64,000 nucleotides of DNA from the NCBI GenBank assembly GCA_027625915.1, contig JANTQA010000070.1, forward strand, positions 2,237,001 through 2,301,000. Direction: 5' to 3'. Position 1 is the first letter of the stretch; each line of letters begins with the position of its first letter. The position numbers and the translations under genes were made by a program. The notes beneath the pieces are model-generated. The model was not told where the DNA came from and ran no database searches. It saw only the letters and a list, made by a program, of their open reading frames with translations. The DNA comes from Anaeramoeba flamelloides (lineage: Eukaryota; Metamonada; Anaeramoebidae). This document shows positions 51,975 through 64,000 of the stretch, piece after piece.

Positions 51975-52387
51975 ATCTGTGATTCAAAATAAAAAGCGTG
52001 TTCTTTTGTTATAAAAGACCTATACTTAAACCAATCAAAGAAACTGATAATAAACTCTAAAAAAATATGGTATTGGTTTCTTAAAGTTCTATTATTTAAA
52101 AATAAATTCTAAAAATGAAGGATCAAATTCTAAAATTTATCTCGAAAAATAGAGTAAATTTTTATGAGAATTTTTATCATCAAAAAAAACAAAAAATTCA
52201 AAAAAATTGTGAATATTATCGAAAATTTTCAACTATTTTCCTGAATAATTTAAATTTTACTGAAAATAACCAAGGAGTTTACAATCAAAATTTATTTGAA
52301 CACCGGTATACTATTTTGCAGTAGATTGTATGTTACCTAGGTACAAGAAGCGGAAAAAAAGTACGGATAATATTTTGAGATACGGAT
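51975..52387 (+). mobile_element. TIR element B, copy 4
   Basis: 413 bp. The left end is ATCTGTGATTCAAAATA and the right end, inverted, ATCCGTATCTCAAAATA, each flanked by TA (51973-51974 and 52388-52389). The interior closely follows the 5.3-kb copy (AAAATGAAGGATCAAATT, TTTTCAACTATTT and CTGAATAATTTAAATTTTAC). A 69-codon frame inside (52115-52324) is not conserved in the other copies. Confidence 0.75.
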
Positions 52388-55300
52388 TATAGTCTTTGTG
52401 CAAGCATTATTTTGATCACTGTAATTTTAAATACTTTTTTCAAAATCAAAGAACCACAAGTATTCCCAATAGTAAACTAAAGAGAATTGATTTTTACTTA
52501 ACAAACTCAATATAACAACAAGTTTCCTAGCTCCTTCATACCCACCAAAAATATAACAGTTTGAGAAAAAAAATCAAGAATTTAGAAATCATTTTTGAAC
52601 ATTTGTAGTTGAAATTTTAACCAAACAAAATTTCAGTTGATTACCTTTTTTTAAATTCCCAAAAATTAATTTCAAATTGAATGGAATTATTGATTTTTGT
52701 TTTTTTTTTTTTGATTTTTATTTCTTTTTTACCAATTGTAATATTTTTTACAGGTAATTGTCAATTTTTTTTTTTTGAATCATCAATATTAGGCAAATTT
52801 GATCAGTTTGTTTACATTGGGATATCTCTAATAAAATGAATTGGTATTTATCGAACTTTTTTATTAGGATTAATTGTTAATAAAATTTAAACATATTTAT
52901 AAACAACATTTTAGCTTTTAATATTTCTGATAAAACTGTTTTATTTTTTTATTTTGGTTGAGCTTAATTTATATTTTACATGATGGGTATTGTTAATTAT
53001 AAATAATTTACAAAATTGTTATTGGATAATAATTTGGCATTCTATTTATGATATTTATTCTAGAATTGTTTATATAAGATTTTATTTCTAAATCTTACTT
53101 TTGGTGAAAATAAAATAATTTGAAATAGGTCTTACAAAGAATTATATTAAATTATAAATACTGTGTTTGAAGAGTAATTATTGAAATAAATGTTTATTGT
53201 ATAGTAAAAAAATTAACCTCACAATAGATATTTTGACTTTTTTTTAAAAGATAAATGATTTTTTTTTAGTAATGATATTATCTTTAAAAAAATATTTATG
53301 TGTTGGAATAGCTAATTAAAAAAAAAAAAAAAAGATATTATTGATTAACCATGAACAAGTTATTATTAAATCTTATTAATAAATTAGTGTCTAATTCTTC
53401 TATTTAAACCTAATTGTGGTATTTTAAAATTAAAAAAAATAAAATCAATCCTATAAAAAAATTGAATCACAATTTTTTAACGGGAAATTTCCGATTTTTT
53501 AATATTGAATTTACTATAAGGTGTAACAAGACTATTTTTTGTTAATAAACGCCTGTTCTTAAAAAAGAGTTACATATACTCACTTTTCTTAAGGGTTTAG
53601 TAATTCTGATTTTTTTTTTTAAAAAAAAAAGGAAATAGGGTAATTGTGTTCAGAGGGGTACAATCTGGATCCAATAAATAAAACTTCATTTATCAAATTC
53701 ACATGATGAGTTATTAAATTTAAATAGAGTTCATTTTTTACAATTAAATTTTCAGTAAAAAGAAATGATCCTTTTTTTTTGTAATTTTTTTATTCAAAAA
53801 AAAAAAAGAAAAAGTTGCAAAACAGTTTTATTTTAATGAAATTTCAATTTAGTATTTTCTGAGAGTCTTTTAAAAACAAATAAAATTGAACTTTGAGACT
53901 TATTTTCAAAATACAAATCAAATAAATCAAATATTGAATCCTTAGATGATCTATAAAAAAAAATGATCATTTATTTTATTCTCAAATATTTATTAAATTA
54001 CTTGAAATTTAAAAGACTAGTAAATATTCTTTTCCAAATATATCAAGAGTAGAAACATGGAACTATTTGTATTAAAATCAGTTATTTGATAATACCTATT
54101 ATTTTTTTTTATTAGAAATATACATTTTAATTGTTTTATTTTATATGAAATTCTTCAAAAAAAAATGAGATTTATCGAAAATCATATCGATACGTTAAAT
54201 CTTTTGGGGAGGTAGAAACTCGACTGAACAAATTCTCTAGGGTGTATTGGTTATTGATTAAAAATAATCCTATTATAAAGTATTTCTTTGGGTTATCAGT
54301 TAAATTTACAAGTTTTTTTAAAATGTATTTTGGTATACTGATCAATATAATTGCTTTTTTCTCTTTCTCAAATTTTTTTTGTTGAACAAAAAGAAAAATA
54401 TGATTTGAACTATTCTTTGAAACAAATAATTCGATTTTTTTACAAGTTTAAAATAATTAATATATTTTTTTTTAGATTAAGTAGATTTTTTATATTGGGT
54501 TTTGTAAAAACCAAGTGGTTTCATTTTTAAACTGTATTTTGGTATATTTGAAATACAAAAAATAAGATTTCAACCTTTTTGAATAAAAATAATATTTTTG
54601 AATTAATTTGGAATTATTTCGAGTTTTTGGGCTTTTCAAAAAATTAAAAAATGGATCAAACTTTTAAAAAATTATAATTCATTTGGTAAAAAAGCTTTAA
54701 AATTAAGTTTGGACTTATGTTTATGAGTCTTTAAGCTCATTTTTTAACTCCAAGATTTGGTAATTTTTTTAACTTTGTTATCTAAAGTTGTGACAAGATT
54801 CTGTTAAATTAATCACTTACTTGTGGACTGTTCGGATTTTATGTTCTGTGAGTGTTGAAATAAAATACTATAAACAGAAAAAAAGCTTTAAAATACAATG
54901 AATTTAGGAAAAGTCAAAATATTGCAATTTTTGGGATTTTTTAGATTTTGCTCGAAAATCATTTATTGATCCAAAAAAATATCGAATTTCCCGTTCAAAA
55001 CAATGTAAAACTAAAAAGCTATTTTTTTTTGATATTAAGAAAACGACACTCAACTTTCTTTTCAAGTATTTTTATAATCTCTCGTTATACTCTAACATAA
55101 TTGAAAAGAAAATGGAGTGACATTTTCCGAATGAAATTTTTTTCTTCAAAATTTGTTGAGAATAATTTGGATTTGATGAAGGAAAATTGTATAATGCCCA
55201 ACTCAAAATTTACCAAAAAAAACCTAAATTTTTCAAGTTAGCAAGATACCTTAGATCAAGTTCTTTTTAAGTCTATAAATATGTTACCTGGTGGAAAAAT

Positions 55301-55544
55301 AGTATTCACTGACTATAAAATTCGGATAATCCTTAAAGTTTGTTGGTATATAAATTTCATCCTCGAATTTGGGAAAAAAAGTGAAACAGTGTTTTGAATT
55401 GGTAACATAAATAGAACCTGAAAAAAGAAAGTAATTTCTATTCATAAAATGATAAAATAAATGATTAAAGATAAACCGGATGGTTAAACTGAATAACTGT
55501 TTTTTTAATACTATCTTTTGTTCTGAGTTTTTCTTTGATTGAAC

Positions 55545-56630
55545 TATAATTTAAATTTTATTGAAACAATTAATTATTTTGGAGATCTCGAAAACAACTC
55601 TAAAATATCTCAAATAATAAAGTAAATTTAAGATTGTGTTTGTTGGTTTAATTGAAAATAACATTATGGATTATTATTTGATGTTAATTGGTTTCTTCTT
55701 TTAAAAGATTTTACTTTTCGTTTTCAGTATCTATTAATGTTCCCATTTTAAAATCCCTTTGAATTTTTTTATCTGTTTCACATTTTTTACTAAATGATTA
55801 TTTTTTTAAAAAAACTTAACTGACTGAAAAAGAAAATAGAAAAGAATAAAAAATGTAAAAAAATGTGATGACTACAATTGACATTAAGAAAACATAAATC
55901 ATTTTATATTGGATTGTAAAAGATAAAAATTTAAAGAAAATATAAAAATATGAAAAAAAAAAAAATTAGGATAAATTGAAAAAAGATTTTGATTTAAAAC
56001 AATTAAAATTTCGAATTTAATAATGAATAAGAGACAAATTTACAAATCTGCCTTCCATAAACATTAAGAAGTGAGTAATTATTTTTTAAAAAGAGTACAT
56101 TTTTCAATTTATTTTCAACATTTGTTATTTGACAAGTATTATTTTAAGTAATAAAAAAAGAGAAAAAAAATTGACTTTGATCTTTGTGAAAAAGGAAAAA
56201 TAAGTTCTAATCAATTTTTAACTAGGAACCTGAATGATAATTCAATTTGAGGTCTGTTAAATAGTGAAAAAATCAATGACTAAAGACAAAATGGAGTATT
56301 AAATACAACAATATTTTTTCTAAGACGTCCTTTTGAAAAGAGTGTTTATTGAATTGATCATTATGTAAAAATTTATTCAAAAAATTGACAATTTTTGAGA
56401 TCTCCAAAACCAGTGATCTGATTTTGATATAAATCCAAGATTTAAATTGTTTTTGTTGATTTGGTTGAAAATAAAATGATCAATTGTACTATTTGAAGTT
56501 AATTGGTTTCTTCTTTAATTTGATTTTGTTTTTCTTTTTGACTAAGGTTTCTATATATGAACTTGTTGAACTTTTTTTCCTGTTTCACTTTTTGCACAAA
56601 GTGGTATTTTACATTTTCCTTTTTTATCTT
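55545..56630. repeat. Pair of diverged direct repeats
   Basis: About 55545-55830 and 56370-56630 share GAGATCTC, TTTGTTGGTTTAATTGAAAA versus TTTGTTGATTTGGTTGAAAA, TGTTAATTGGTTTCTTCTTT versus AGTTAATTGGTTTCTTCTTT, and CTGTTTCAC. Same orientation, about 830 bp apart. Confidence 0.5.
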
Positions 56631-57602
56631 TAAAAAATGAAATAAGCAGAAATTGGTTGAAAATCGATGAGTCTATTTAACCTATTTGCTCTTTTATAAA
56701 TTTTGATTGTCATTTTTTGAGGTATGAAGAATCCTAAATAAAAGTCAGATTTCAGAATTGAAAAAAAGAGAATACACGCATTTTTTTTCCCATTAAATTT
56801 TAAATACTTATATTACTGTTGTGGTATAGGATCTTTTCTGGTTTTGGAAACAGTTCAGTGTCATATTTTAAGAAAATTAGTTTATTTAAATTTATTATTT
56901 TTCATATTTGTGATTTTTTGAATTGTTCAAATATGTTTTGCAATTTTATGGGGAAAACAAATTTAATTTAAAAATCTTCTTTAATATAATTCGTTCTTAA
57001 GGTTGCGTATATGCCTTTTCATAGCTAATTTGTTCATAATATTTTGAAAAAATAGAAATTAATTTTACACCTTTTTTACCTTGAATGTGTTTTTGATTCA
57101 TGTTTTTTTTACAATTTTCTCAAAATGGTAAAATATTTGGAATTTTGTCAAGAAAAGGCAGACATCTATATGTTGTATTTGATGATTCTGTTAGTTTTCT
57201 AAAGCACTTCTCAATTTTGCTTTTGGAAACATAACTTATTCAACTTTCAATCATCCAAATCTTGAGATTCCTTTGTGAGAGTTGCTTTTAGGTTTTTCTG
57301 ATTTCGATTCAACAGCAAGAACAAAAAAAATGTGAAAAAATAATTATTAACAAGTCCACCCTCAAACAGATATTCTTTAAATAATATCTCATAGTTTTTG
57401 TCTTTTAAAAAAATGAAAAATTTTTGTGATCTTTTTTATGAGACTTTAGAGATTTGATCAAAACAAAAAACATACTCTCAAGTATTTAGATAAGAACTAA
57501 TTTGTATTCCAAACTAGAACCACCAATTGATTCTAATTTATGTTTTGATAAAGCCTAACGAAATCAAAAACTAGAAGAGAATTTTTTTTTAATCAGTAAT
57601 TA

Positions 57603-57716
57603 ATGGAAGTTATTTGGAATGAAAAAACAACAACAATTGTTTTGTCCGATTATGATTCAATCTACGAACTGAAAACACGAGTACCCAAACTATTTTCCAA
57701 TCAAATTTGTTTTTAA
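57603..57716 (+). other. Short coding-like frame, unidentified
   Basis: ATG 57603 opens 37 codons (MEVIWNEKTTTIVLSDYDSI, then YELKTRVPKLFSNQI) with a pattern like the first strands of a ubiquitin-like or PB1-like fold. No clear donor or continuation was found, and the opposite strand is also open (57876-57610). It may be a first exon or a relic. Confidence 0.22.
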
Positions 57717-58676
57717 TATTTAAATTAATTACCTTTTTGAAAGGATAATAAAAAAAAACTGAAACATTTGAGATATTAGTAAGTGAGAAAGTGTTTGTGT
57801 TAGTTCGATAAAAAACAATTCTAAAAGCAAGTATAATCTTGTCTAAAAATTGTAAAAAGGGAAACAGTAAATTCATTTTACTGGAGAATTATTCAAATAT
57901 CCTAATTTGTATAGATTAGATTCCGTTATTCCTTAGATGTGTCTGAGATTTTGTTTCTCCTCTAATAAAGATCAAAAAGGGAACTTCTAACTGAAAAGTG
58001 AAAAACTTTTTAAAATTAAAAAAATAACTGAAAATTAATCTATGAAATAGAAACAGTGAATTAAATCAACCTTTGAAGAAATAGTTCTTCAAAAAGTGAA
58101 TTTATTATTGTAATTATAATCTTAAATCGGAAAAATTCGGATCTTTTCAATCTTTTTTCTCATTGGGTCTTGATTTTAAAGTAAACACCCTTACTCAAAA
58201 AGACTAGTGGAACAAGTAACTTGTGGCAGTGGAACAGTAATTCATTAACTAAAATTGGACAACTGAATATGTCTGGTTTTATTGTTCACAAGATTGTCTT
58301 TACAAATAAAAAAATACATCGAGAAAGGAACATTTTTTCGTTTTTATTTATCTACTAACATTAAAAATTTTTTCATTAAATTTCCCTTTTAATTCACCAA
58401 GATCAGAATTGTAGTCAAGGAGTATTGTCACTGTTAATCAAAAATTGAAAAAATATAATCCTGACATTTGGGAATCTGAACAATAATCAAAACGTAAAAA
58501 AAAATTGAAAATGATAACAAAGAGAAAGTTGCAGTTTCTCTTCAGTTTATGAGGGATTAGAACCAAACTAATTATGTCTCAAAAAATTCTCTATTCAAAA
58601 TCATTTTTTTTCAAACGAAATTTACCTATTGTTGGTTTTATTATTCCTAATTCTAAATCAAACAGAAATTAAGGTT

Positions 58677-61600
58677 ATGAAAAAGCTCTCACTTCCAAAC
58701 TATACTCTTGAAAAACAAATCAAACAAGAAAAAAAAGGGAAAATCTATTTAGCCACACACAACTTGACTAAAAAGAAAGTAAATCTTGAGAGAAAAAGAA
58801 TTTTCAAACACTCGTCTTTTTTTTTTTTTTTTTTTTTGTTGTTCCTAAATTATTTTCCATATTTATAAATAAACTATAACGAAATCTAACACCCCCCATA
58901 GGTCAAAGTCAAAATTATTCACAAACTTCAGTCCTTTATTAGCAACGATCTTGGCAACTTTATCAGTGAATTAAATATTGTGAAACAATTTGATCATCCA
59001 AACTTTTTGCATTTAATTGGTGTACATGAAGATGCTAAAAGATACTACATCATTTCAGAATTCTATAAAGGGCTCACCCTATTTGAATATATTGATCTGA
59101 ATGGAACTTTTAAGTCAATTGAGTCCATTAGGAAAATATTTTCACAATTATTTTCAAGTAAATCTTATAATTTTATTTACTTTTGTCTTTTTTTTTTTTC
59201 GTTTTTCTATTTTTGATCTCTTTTTCTTATTTTTTAACAATTTCTTTTGAGAGCCGTTTTTTGAAAAATAATTCGATCAAAATTTTCATTCTACTTTCAC
59301 AAAAAAAAAAAGGTTTTAGAAGATCAATTAATAATTTAAACTATTTAAAACAAAAACTCTTGTTGTAATTATGATTTTTTCTTCCAAAAAATGGGAGCCT
59401 TTATGTTATATTCAAATCGTCTTTTTTGGATTTTTTCAGATTAGAAAAGCCAAGGAGACACAATTTCGATACCGTTGGGTCTTTTTTTGTATTTTTGAAA
59501 AATCTTTCGGAAATTTCAAAAATTCCACAAACAAAATCTTTTTATGAGGGTTAAAAAACCAAACATCTCCAAAAACACCAAAATACAATTTCTGTATTGT
59601 AAACAACCCGTATTTTTACTTTTAATAATCACCACGAATTTAACCCATCATTAAAAGCGGGAATCTCCAAATCGACAAAATAAACAAAAAAATTAGTTTC
59701 TTTAAAATGATTTTAAAGTGAATTACAACTTTTTAAAAAAATGAGTACTTTTTTGAATTATTTGAAAAAAAATCTTATTTTGTTTAAATCCTTAATAAAA
59801 CACCTGAAAAATCTTGGAAATTCCATTTAGTTTCTCAAAAAATATAAATAAATGTTTTATTAAGAGTATTTTAACTTATCATTAGATTTATATAAAATGT
59901 TTTAAAAGAGTTTACCAAACTTGAACTCAAAATATATTGAAAATTGATGCACTTTGTAAATGAAAAATTAACTTTCTTTGTCAGTTGATTAACTCTTCAA
60001 AATAATTTAAAATTTTATAAAATATTTAGATTTTTAGTTGCATATTCTTTCAAATTTGAAATAAAGTAAATGATTGTTTGTTTTTTGTTTAATTTCAATA
60101 TAATTTAAAAAATCTTGATATTATTGAAAATCGTGATACTGTATTAATACCAAATACATTTCCAATAATAATAATCAACCAAATATTGTTGTTACAAATT
60201 AATCACTTTTTAATAGTTGATTTTAATTCTAAAATATTATTCATGAATTTTAATTAGAAAAAAATTTTTTTATCAGACAAAAAAAAGATCTTCAAAAAAA
60301 AATTTTTTTTATTAATATTTTGAAGGGAGGAAATGAATTTCCTCTTACACTCGTTAGTTTTTTTTTTTGTTTGAAGAAATAAACCGAAAATTTATTTAAT
60401 TTTCGGTTTATTTCTTAAATTAAAAAAAAACTTAGGCACTTTTCTTGAGGTTTTCAATTTTATTTGGAAAATCAATATATTTTCGTTAGGTTTTTTTGAG
60501 TTTTCTGTTTATTTGTAAAAACAATAGATTTTCGTTAGGTTTTTTTGAGGTTTTCTATTTTATTTGTGACGTTTTCTAGGTTTTTTTTAGTTTTTTTTAC
60601 TTTAGAAATAAACCTAAAATTTATTAAAATTTTTTGTTTATTTCTAAAGTAAAAAAAACTAAAAAAAACCTAGAAAACGTCACAAATAAAATAGAAAACC
60701 TCAAAAAAACCTAGAACACTTCACAAACAAATAGAAAACCCAAGAAAACCTAGGCACTTTATGACACTTGACAACACTCAACTGTACTCTACTACACTTG
60801 ATGACACAACTGTTTATTTATATTGTTATTATATCTAATAATTTTTAATATTCCTGACCTTCCCATACCGAACTATTTAGTATTAAATTTTCTCTAAATT
60901 GATTTAGATTCATATCTAATACTTTTAAATTTTCTACTTTCCAATTAATATTTTAATTTTTTCATTATCTTTTTTTGAAAATTTTAAATTTTTTTGATAT
61001 CAGTGCTCAAAAACTAAGATTTTCTAATTTCTTTTTGAGTTTATATCTTCTTTTATAAATCGAAATTCTTACTTGGTCAATTGTTGTTCCAGTTTTATAA
61101 ATTATTCTTGGGGAATGTGTATTAATTTTTAAAAATTTTATGACTTTTTGATTTATTCAAACATATATTGTGTTGAAAAAAAAATTTTTTTTTTCTGTCA
61201 AAATGGAAAATAAAAAATACATTAAATCAAAAGATTAGACCAAATGATTATGCTTTTTATGTTATACTTTAACTGACCATTTGAAATAACCCTAATAGCA
61301 ATCATTTTGGGTAAAGAATAACTCTCGTCATCAGTATTGTATTGTCTAAAACAACCAAGATGAATACTTGGTTATTGCTAACTCTTCATGATTTCTTAAT
61401 TTCTTTCTTAACTTTTTGGAAATTTCAATAAAATTGTTTAAATTCAAAATATTTCCAAAAAAAAAAAGATGGCTATACATCCATAAAGATGAAGGTTGTT
61501 TCAGAAACTTTTTTTTTTTTTACTTGTACCCATTCTTAACTTAGCTTTAAGTTCCACAGAAAAAGTCCGATTTAAGTTTGAATCTTTTTTTTTTTTTTTT

Positions 61601-64000
61601 TTTTGAATTAGTTAATATCACCTGGAAATTCTTATCTACTCTTTATTATTGTTTAGTTTGTATACGCATTTTCTAGTCTTTATATAAAAAAAAATATTTT
61701 TTTATCTTCAACTTCTTTTTCTTCTTTTTGATTATTAATTATTTGATTAATACCTGGATTTAAACTTTTTTCCTATTTTAGGAATTAATAAATTAATGAA
61801 AAAATAAATTGAAAAAAGCTTCTGGAAAAAAAAATCATTTTACTCATTTTGAAATAGATTACATTTTATTGATAATTTGATGATTTTCAATATTCTCAAT
61901 AAACCCCCAATTTATTCTTTTTTTATAAACTTCAGAGAGAGTTTTAAATCAAAACCATGCACACTCATTTCCACTTCTAATTTATTTGTTTAAAGAAGAG
62001 AAAAGAACAATAAAATCTATACCCATCCAAACTACTCCTAATTTACATTTTTAGAAATGATTTAGTTTTTACTTTTTGACATTGAAAAAAAAATTACTTT
62101 TTATTTGTTTTTAAAAAATGTTTGTTTTATAAGTTAGATTCTTTGATTTAGATCTTACAAGTTATTATTTCAATAATTTAAAAGATTGTAAAATACATCT
62201 ACATTGGTATCTTTCTGTGTTTTTGAATTTTAACTCATTTCTTTAAAAAAAAATGTTAAAATTAATTTAAAGATTCAGAATCAATGAATTTCACTCTTAG
62301 GAGCAATTAGGATTTTTGATCACTTTTGGATCTGGGGAAAAAGCGAATATTTTTTTTTGCTGATGGTTTCACCCCCCTAAAATATTTTGGAACAATAAAA
62401 AATAAATCATTACGTTTAAAAAAATTTTCTCAGATTTTAGGAAATATTTGAAACTAAATCAATTAAAAACTTTTAACAATTTACATTAATTTAAGATATT
62501 ATACGAAAAGCCAATTTAAATGGGAATCAAGTATATTTACAGGGATTTGTATGTAAAAATATCAAAGAGAGAGAGAGAGAGATAGAAAAAAACATGAGGT
62601 AGATTGAGTATTGGTTAAAGGCTATACCACTTATTATTTACACTAATGTCTATTAAAGACAAATCTGGTGATTTCAAGATTAAAAGATTTACTAAATTTT
62701 GGTATTAACTTTATACAAGATACAAGATAAACTACTTGTAGTTCTTAATGTTAAATTCTAATTTGTAAGAGAAAAAAAAAAAAAAAAATTAATTATATGT
62801 CTTTTGGTACAATTTTTGTATTTTTTATTTTTTCTGATTCCAGTAATCGACACCAAAAATGATTTTAACTCTTATGTGAATATTAAAAATTGAATTGGAA
62901 TTGTTGATCAATAAACTAATAAATAAAAAGAAAAAAATATCTCACATAACATTCAATTTATTTAACACTAAAACGATTGGGAAAATTACAATAAAAAAAA
63001 AAAAATACAATAAAAAAAAATACAATAAAAAAAAAGTAATTATATGATAAATTCCAAAAAAAAACAACAAAAAATATCTTTAGAATTATTAAAATAACTT
63101 TGTATTAATTTAAAAAGTAATACAGCCCTCCTTAGTAACACGATCTATTTTTTAGTAATTTTTTTTTTGTTGATTACAAATTACTGCTGGTTCGAAAAAA
63201 TACATTCGACACCACTTTCATTTGCCTTACCTATCAAAAATTATAAGGATAAATCACACTCCCCGAAATTCATAGAGAAACCATAACATAACACATTTAA
63301 GGTATAAAAGTGTTATTTTATCTCACACGCTATAGAAATACTCGGTATCACGCCAAGTGAAAATAATAAAGATAATATATCTTGATAATTATGCTCATTC
63401 AATAATAACAAAAAAAAACAAATATGTGTTATTTTTCCAAAGATATTTCAGAAAATATTTTGAAATAGAAAATGAAAATGTTTTTCAATTTATTTTCCAA
63501 CGGGTATTAATGTTTAAATTTATTTTTAAATGATTTAAAGATTGTGTCGATTACAAATCCTGTGGATTCAGAATTGACAAAACCATTTCAACTGGTTTTA
63601 CTCTTGTTTTATTTTTATTGATTTTTTTTTTTTTTTGATTTTAATTGTATAATTTGCTGTTGATTCAGATTTAAATTTTAAAAAAATAATTATTCTAAAA
63701 ACATTTTTCTATTGAATATCTAATAAATAGTCTTACAATATACCCAAAAATTGTCGTTTTATCATGGAAACATCAACCCAAGTTTAATAATTGTTGATAA
63801 AGATTTAAACCTTAAAATGAAATTATTTGGATTTGCTAATCTAATTTATTATAAGAAAGATGAAAAATTTGATTTCACCCAATTCCATCAGAATGCATAT
63901 AACGAATTTGTTTGTCCAGAGCTTCAATCCAAGACACCACTTTTGACCTCAACTTCTGATGTCTGGTCTGTAGCAACGATTCTCTATTATTGCTTAACTA
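58677..64000 (+). CDS. Protein-kinase-fold protein, predicted pseudokinase, continues beyond right edge
   Basis: Exons 58677-58778, 58902-59157 and 63730-64000+ join in frame through GT-AG introns of 123 and 4572 nt. Subdomains can be followed in order: a glycine-poor loop (KQIKQEKKGKIYLATH), a VAIK-equivalent Lys (VKVKII), an alpha-C Glu with HPN (SELNIVKQFDHPNFLHLIGV), a hinge (YYIISEFYKGLTLFEYI), a catalytic-loop region (SFYHGNINPSLIIVD), a DFG region (KMKLFGFANL), a PE motif (CPEL) and helix F (SDVWSVATILYYCL). HRDxKPxN is replaced by HGNINPSL, and DFG by GFA. The catalytic Asp, the loop Lys and Asn, and the metal-binding Asp are therefore absent. The fold resembles CAMK/AMPK-type Ser/Thr kinases. 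The likely role is a scaffold or allosteric partner; this is inference. Splicing at FSI-LQYTQKLSFYHGN gives a natural sequence, supporting the long intron. Confidence 0.85.
60374..60416. repeat. Perfect palindrome, 19-bp arms
   Basis: AAGAAATAAACCGAAAATT, a 5-nt loop, then its exact reverse complement. Confidence 0.95.
60433..60760. repeat. Palindromic array with perfect 77-bp arms
   Basis: The left arm (60537-60613) and right arm (60636-60712) are exact reverse complements around a 22-nt A/T loop. They include AGGTTTTTTTGAGG, TATTTGTGACGTTTTCTAGG and ACTTTAGAAATAAAC. Outward on each side lie one or two diverged copies of a ~50-bp unit (YTAGG, TTTTTTTGAG, TTTTCTATTT, ATTTGT), for example at 60433 and 60487 on the left and about 60712-60760 on the right. 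No coding content. Confidence 0.9.

Larger units (their letters stand above)
51139..58676. other. Gene-poor stretch
   Basis: Contains TIR element B copy 4 (51975-52387) and a pair of diverged direct repeats (about 55545-55830 and 56370-56630). No confident gene. A 37-codon frame at 57603-57716 (+) looks coding-like but is isolated. Confidence 0.5.
59158..63729 (+). other. 4.6-kb intron of the pseudokinase gene
   Basis: Bounded by GTAAAT and an AATAG acceptor. It contains two palindromes at 60374-60712, a (GA)n tract near 62566-62582 and otherwise A/T-rich sequence. No alternative exon is required by the kinase alignment. Confidence 0.75.

Noticed and set aside
52115-52324. 69-codon ORF inside TIR element B copy 4
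   Set aside because: The frame is not conserved in the other three copies, so it is not a transposase fragment.
59437-59500. Exon-like segment after a TTTTTTCAG in the pseudokinase intron (IRKAKETQFRYRW then GTCTTT)
   Set aside because: The kinase alignment is continuous without it and the join of 59157 to 63730 already gives the expected helix; kept only as a possible cryptic exon.

Overview
The window is AT-rich eukaryotic nuclear DNA with few genes, GT-AG spliceosomal introns, long homopolymer and microsatellite tracts, and many short dispersed repeats. The gene content is RCC1-repeat plus double-BTB proteins, a giant intracellular fibronectin-III (FN3) protein full of Lys/Glu, Asn and Asp runs, a zinc-knuckle protein and a degenerate kinase. 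Together with the base composition this most resembles an amoeboid anaerobic protist of the Anaeramoeba type (Metamonada). That assignment is an inference from family content and style; no marker gene proves it.

Layout. 0-4.2 kb: left-edge fragment of a Lys-rich ORF (minus) and an RCC1/double-BTB gene (minus). 4.2-11.5 kb: no gene found, dispersed repeats and a TIR element. 11.9-12.9 kb: a second, apparently decaying RCC1 gene (minus). 13-19.3 kb: gene desert with repeats. 19.3-21.5 kb: a three-exon hexameric-type glutamate dehydrogenase with an organelle-targeting-like leader (minus). 21.5-26.8 kb: desert with repeats. 26.8-35.5 kb: one uninterrupted 2905-codon ORF carrying about 23 FN3 domains (plus). 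38.2-43.0 kb: dynactin subunit p25 (DCTN5), two exons split by a 4.2-kb intron containing TIR elements and coding-looking islands (minus). 43.3-44.9 kb: a TIR element and a relic Tc1/mariner transposon. 47.4-48.1 kb: a repeat carrying a nested 164-bp TIR element. 48.5 kb: candidate terminal exons of an unknown gene. 50.0-51.1 kb: a two-CCHC-knuckle protein with poly-Q and poly-K (minus). 58.7 kb to the right edge: a kinase-fold gene lacking the catalytic Asp and the DFG Asp (plus), whose 4.6-kb intron holds a perfect 77-bp-arm palindrome.

The genes do not form a pathway. They are typical housekeeping, cytoskeletal and signalling genes scattered among transposon debris. The most unusual items are the giant FN3 protein with low-complexity runs confined to loops, the predicted pseudokinase, the long palindrome, and several miniature inverted-repeat families with TA target duplications that fit Tc1/mariner-type mobilisation. 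I found no tRNA, rRNA, CRISPR array or viral element.
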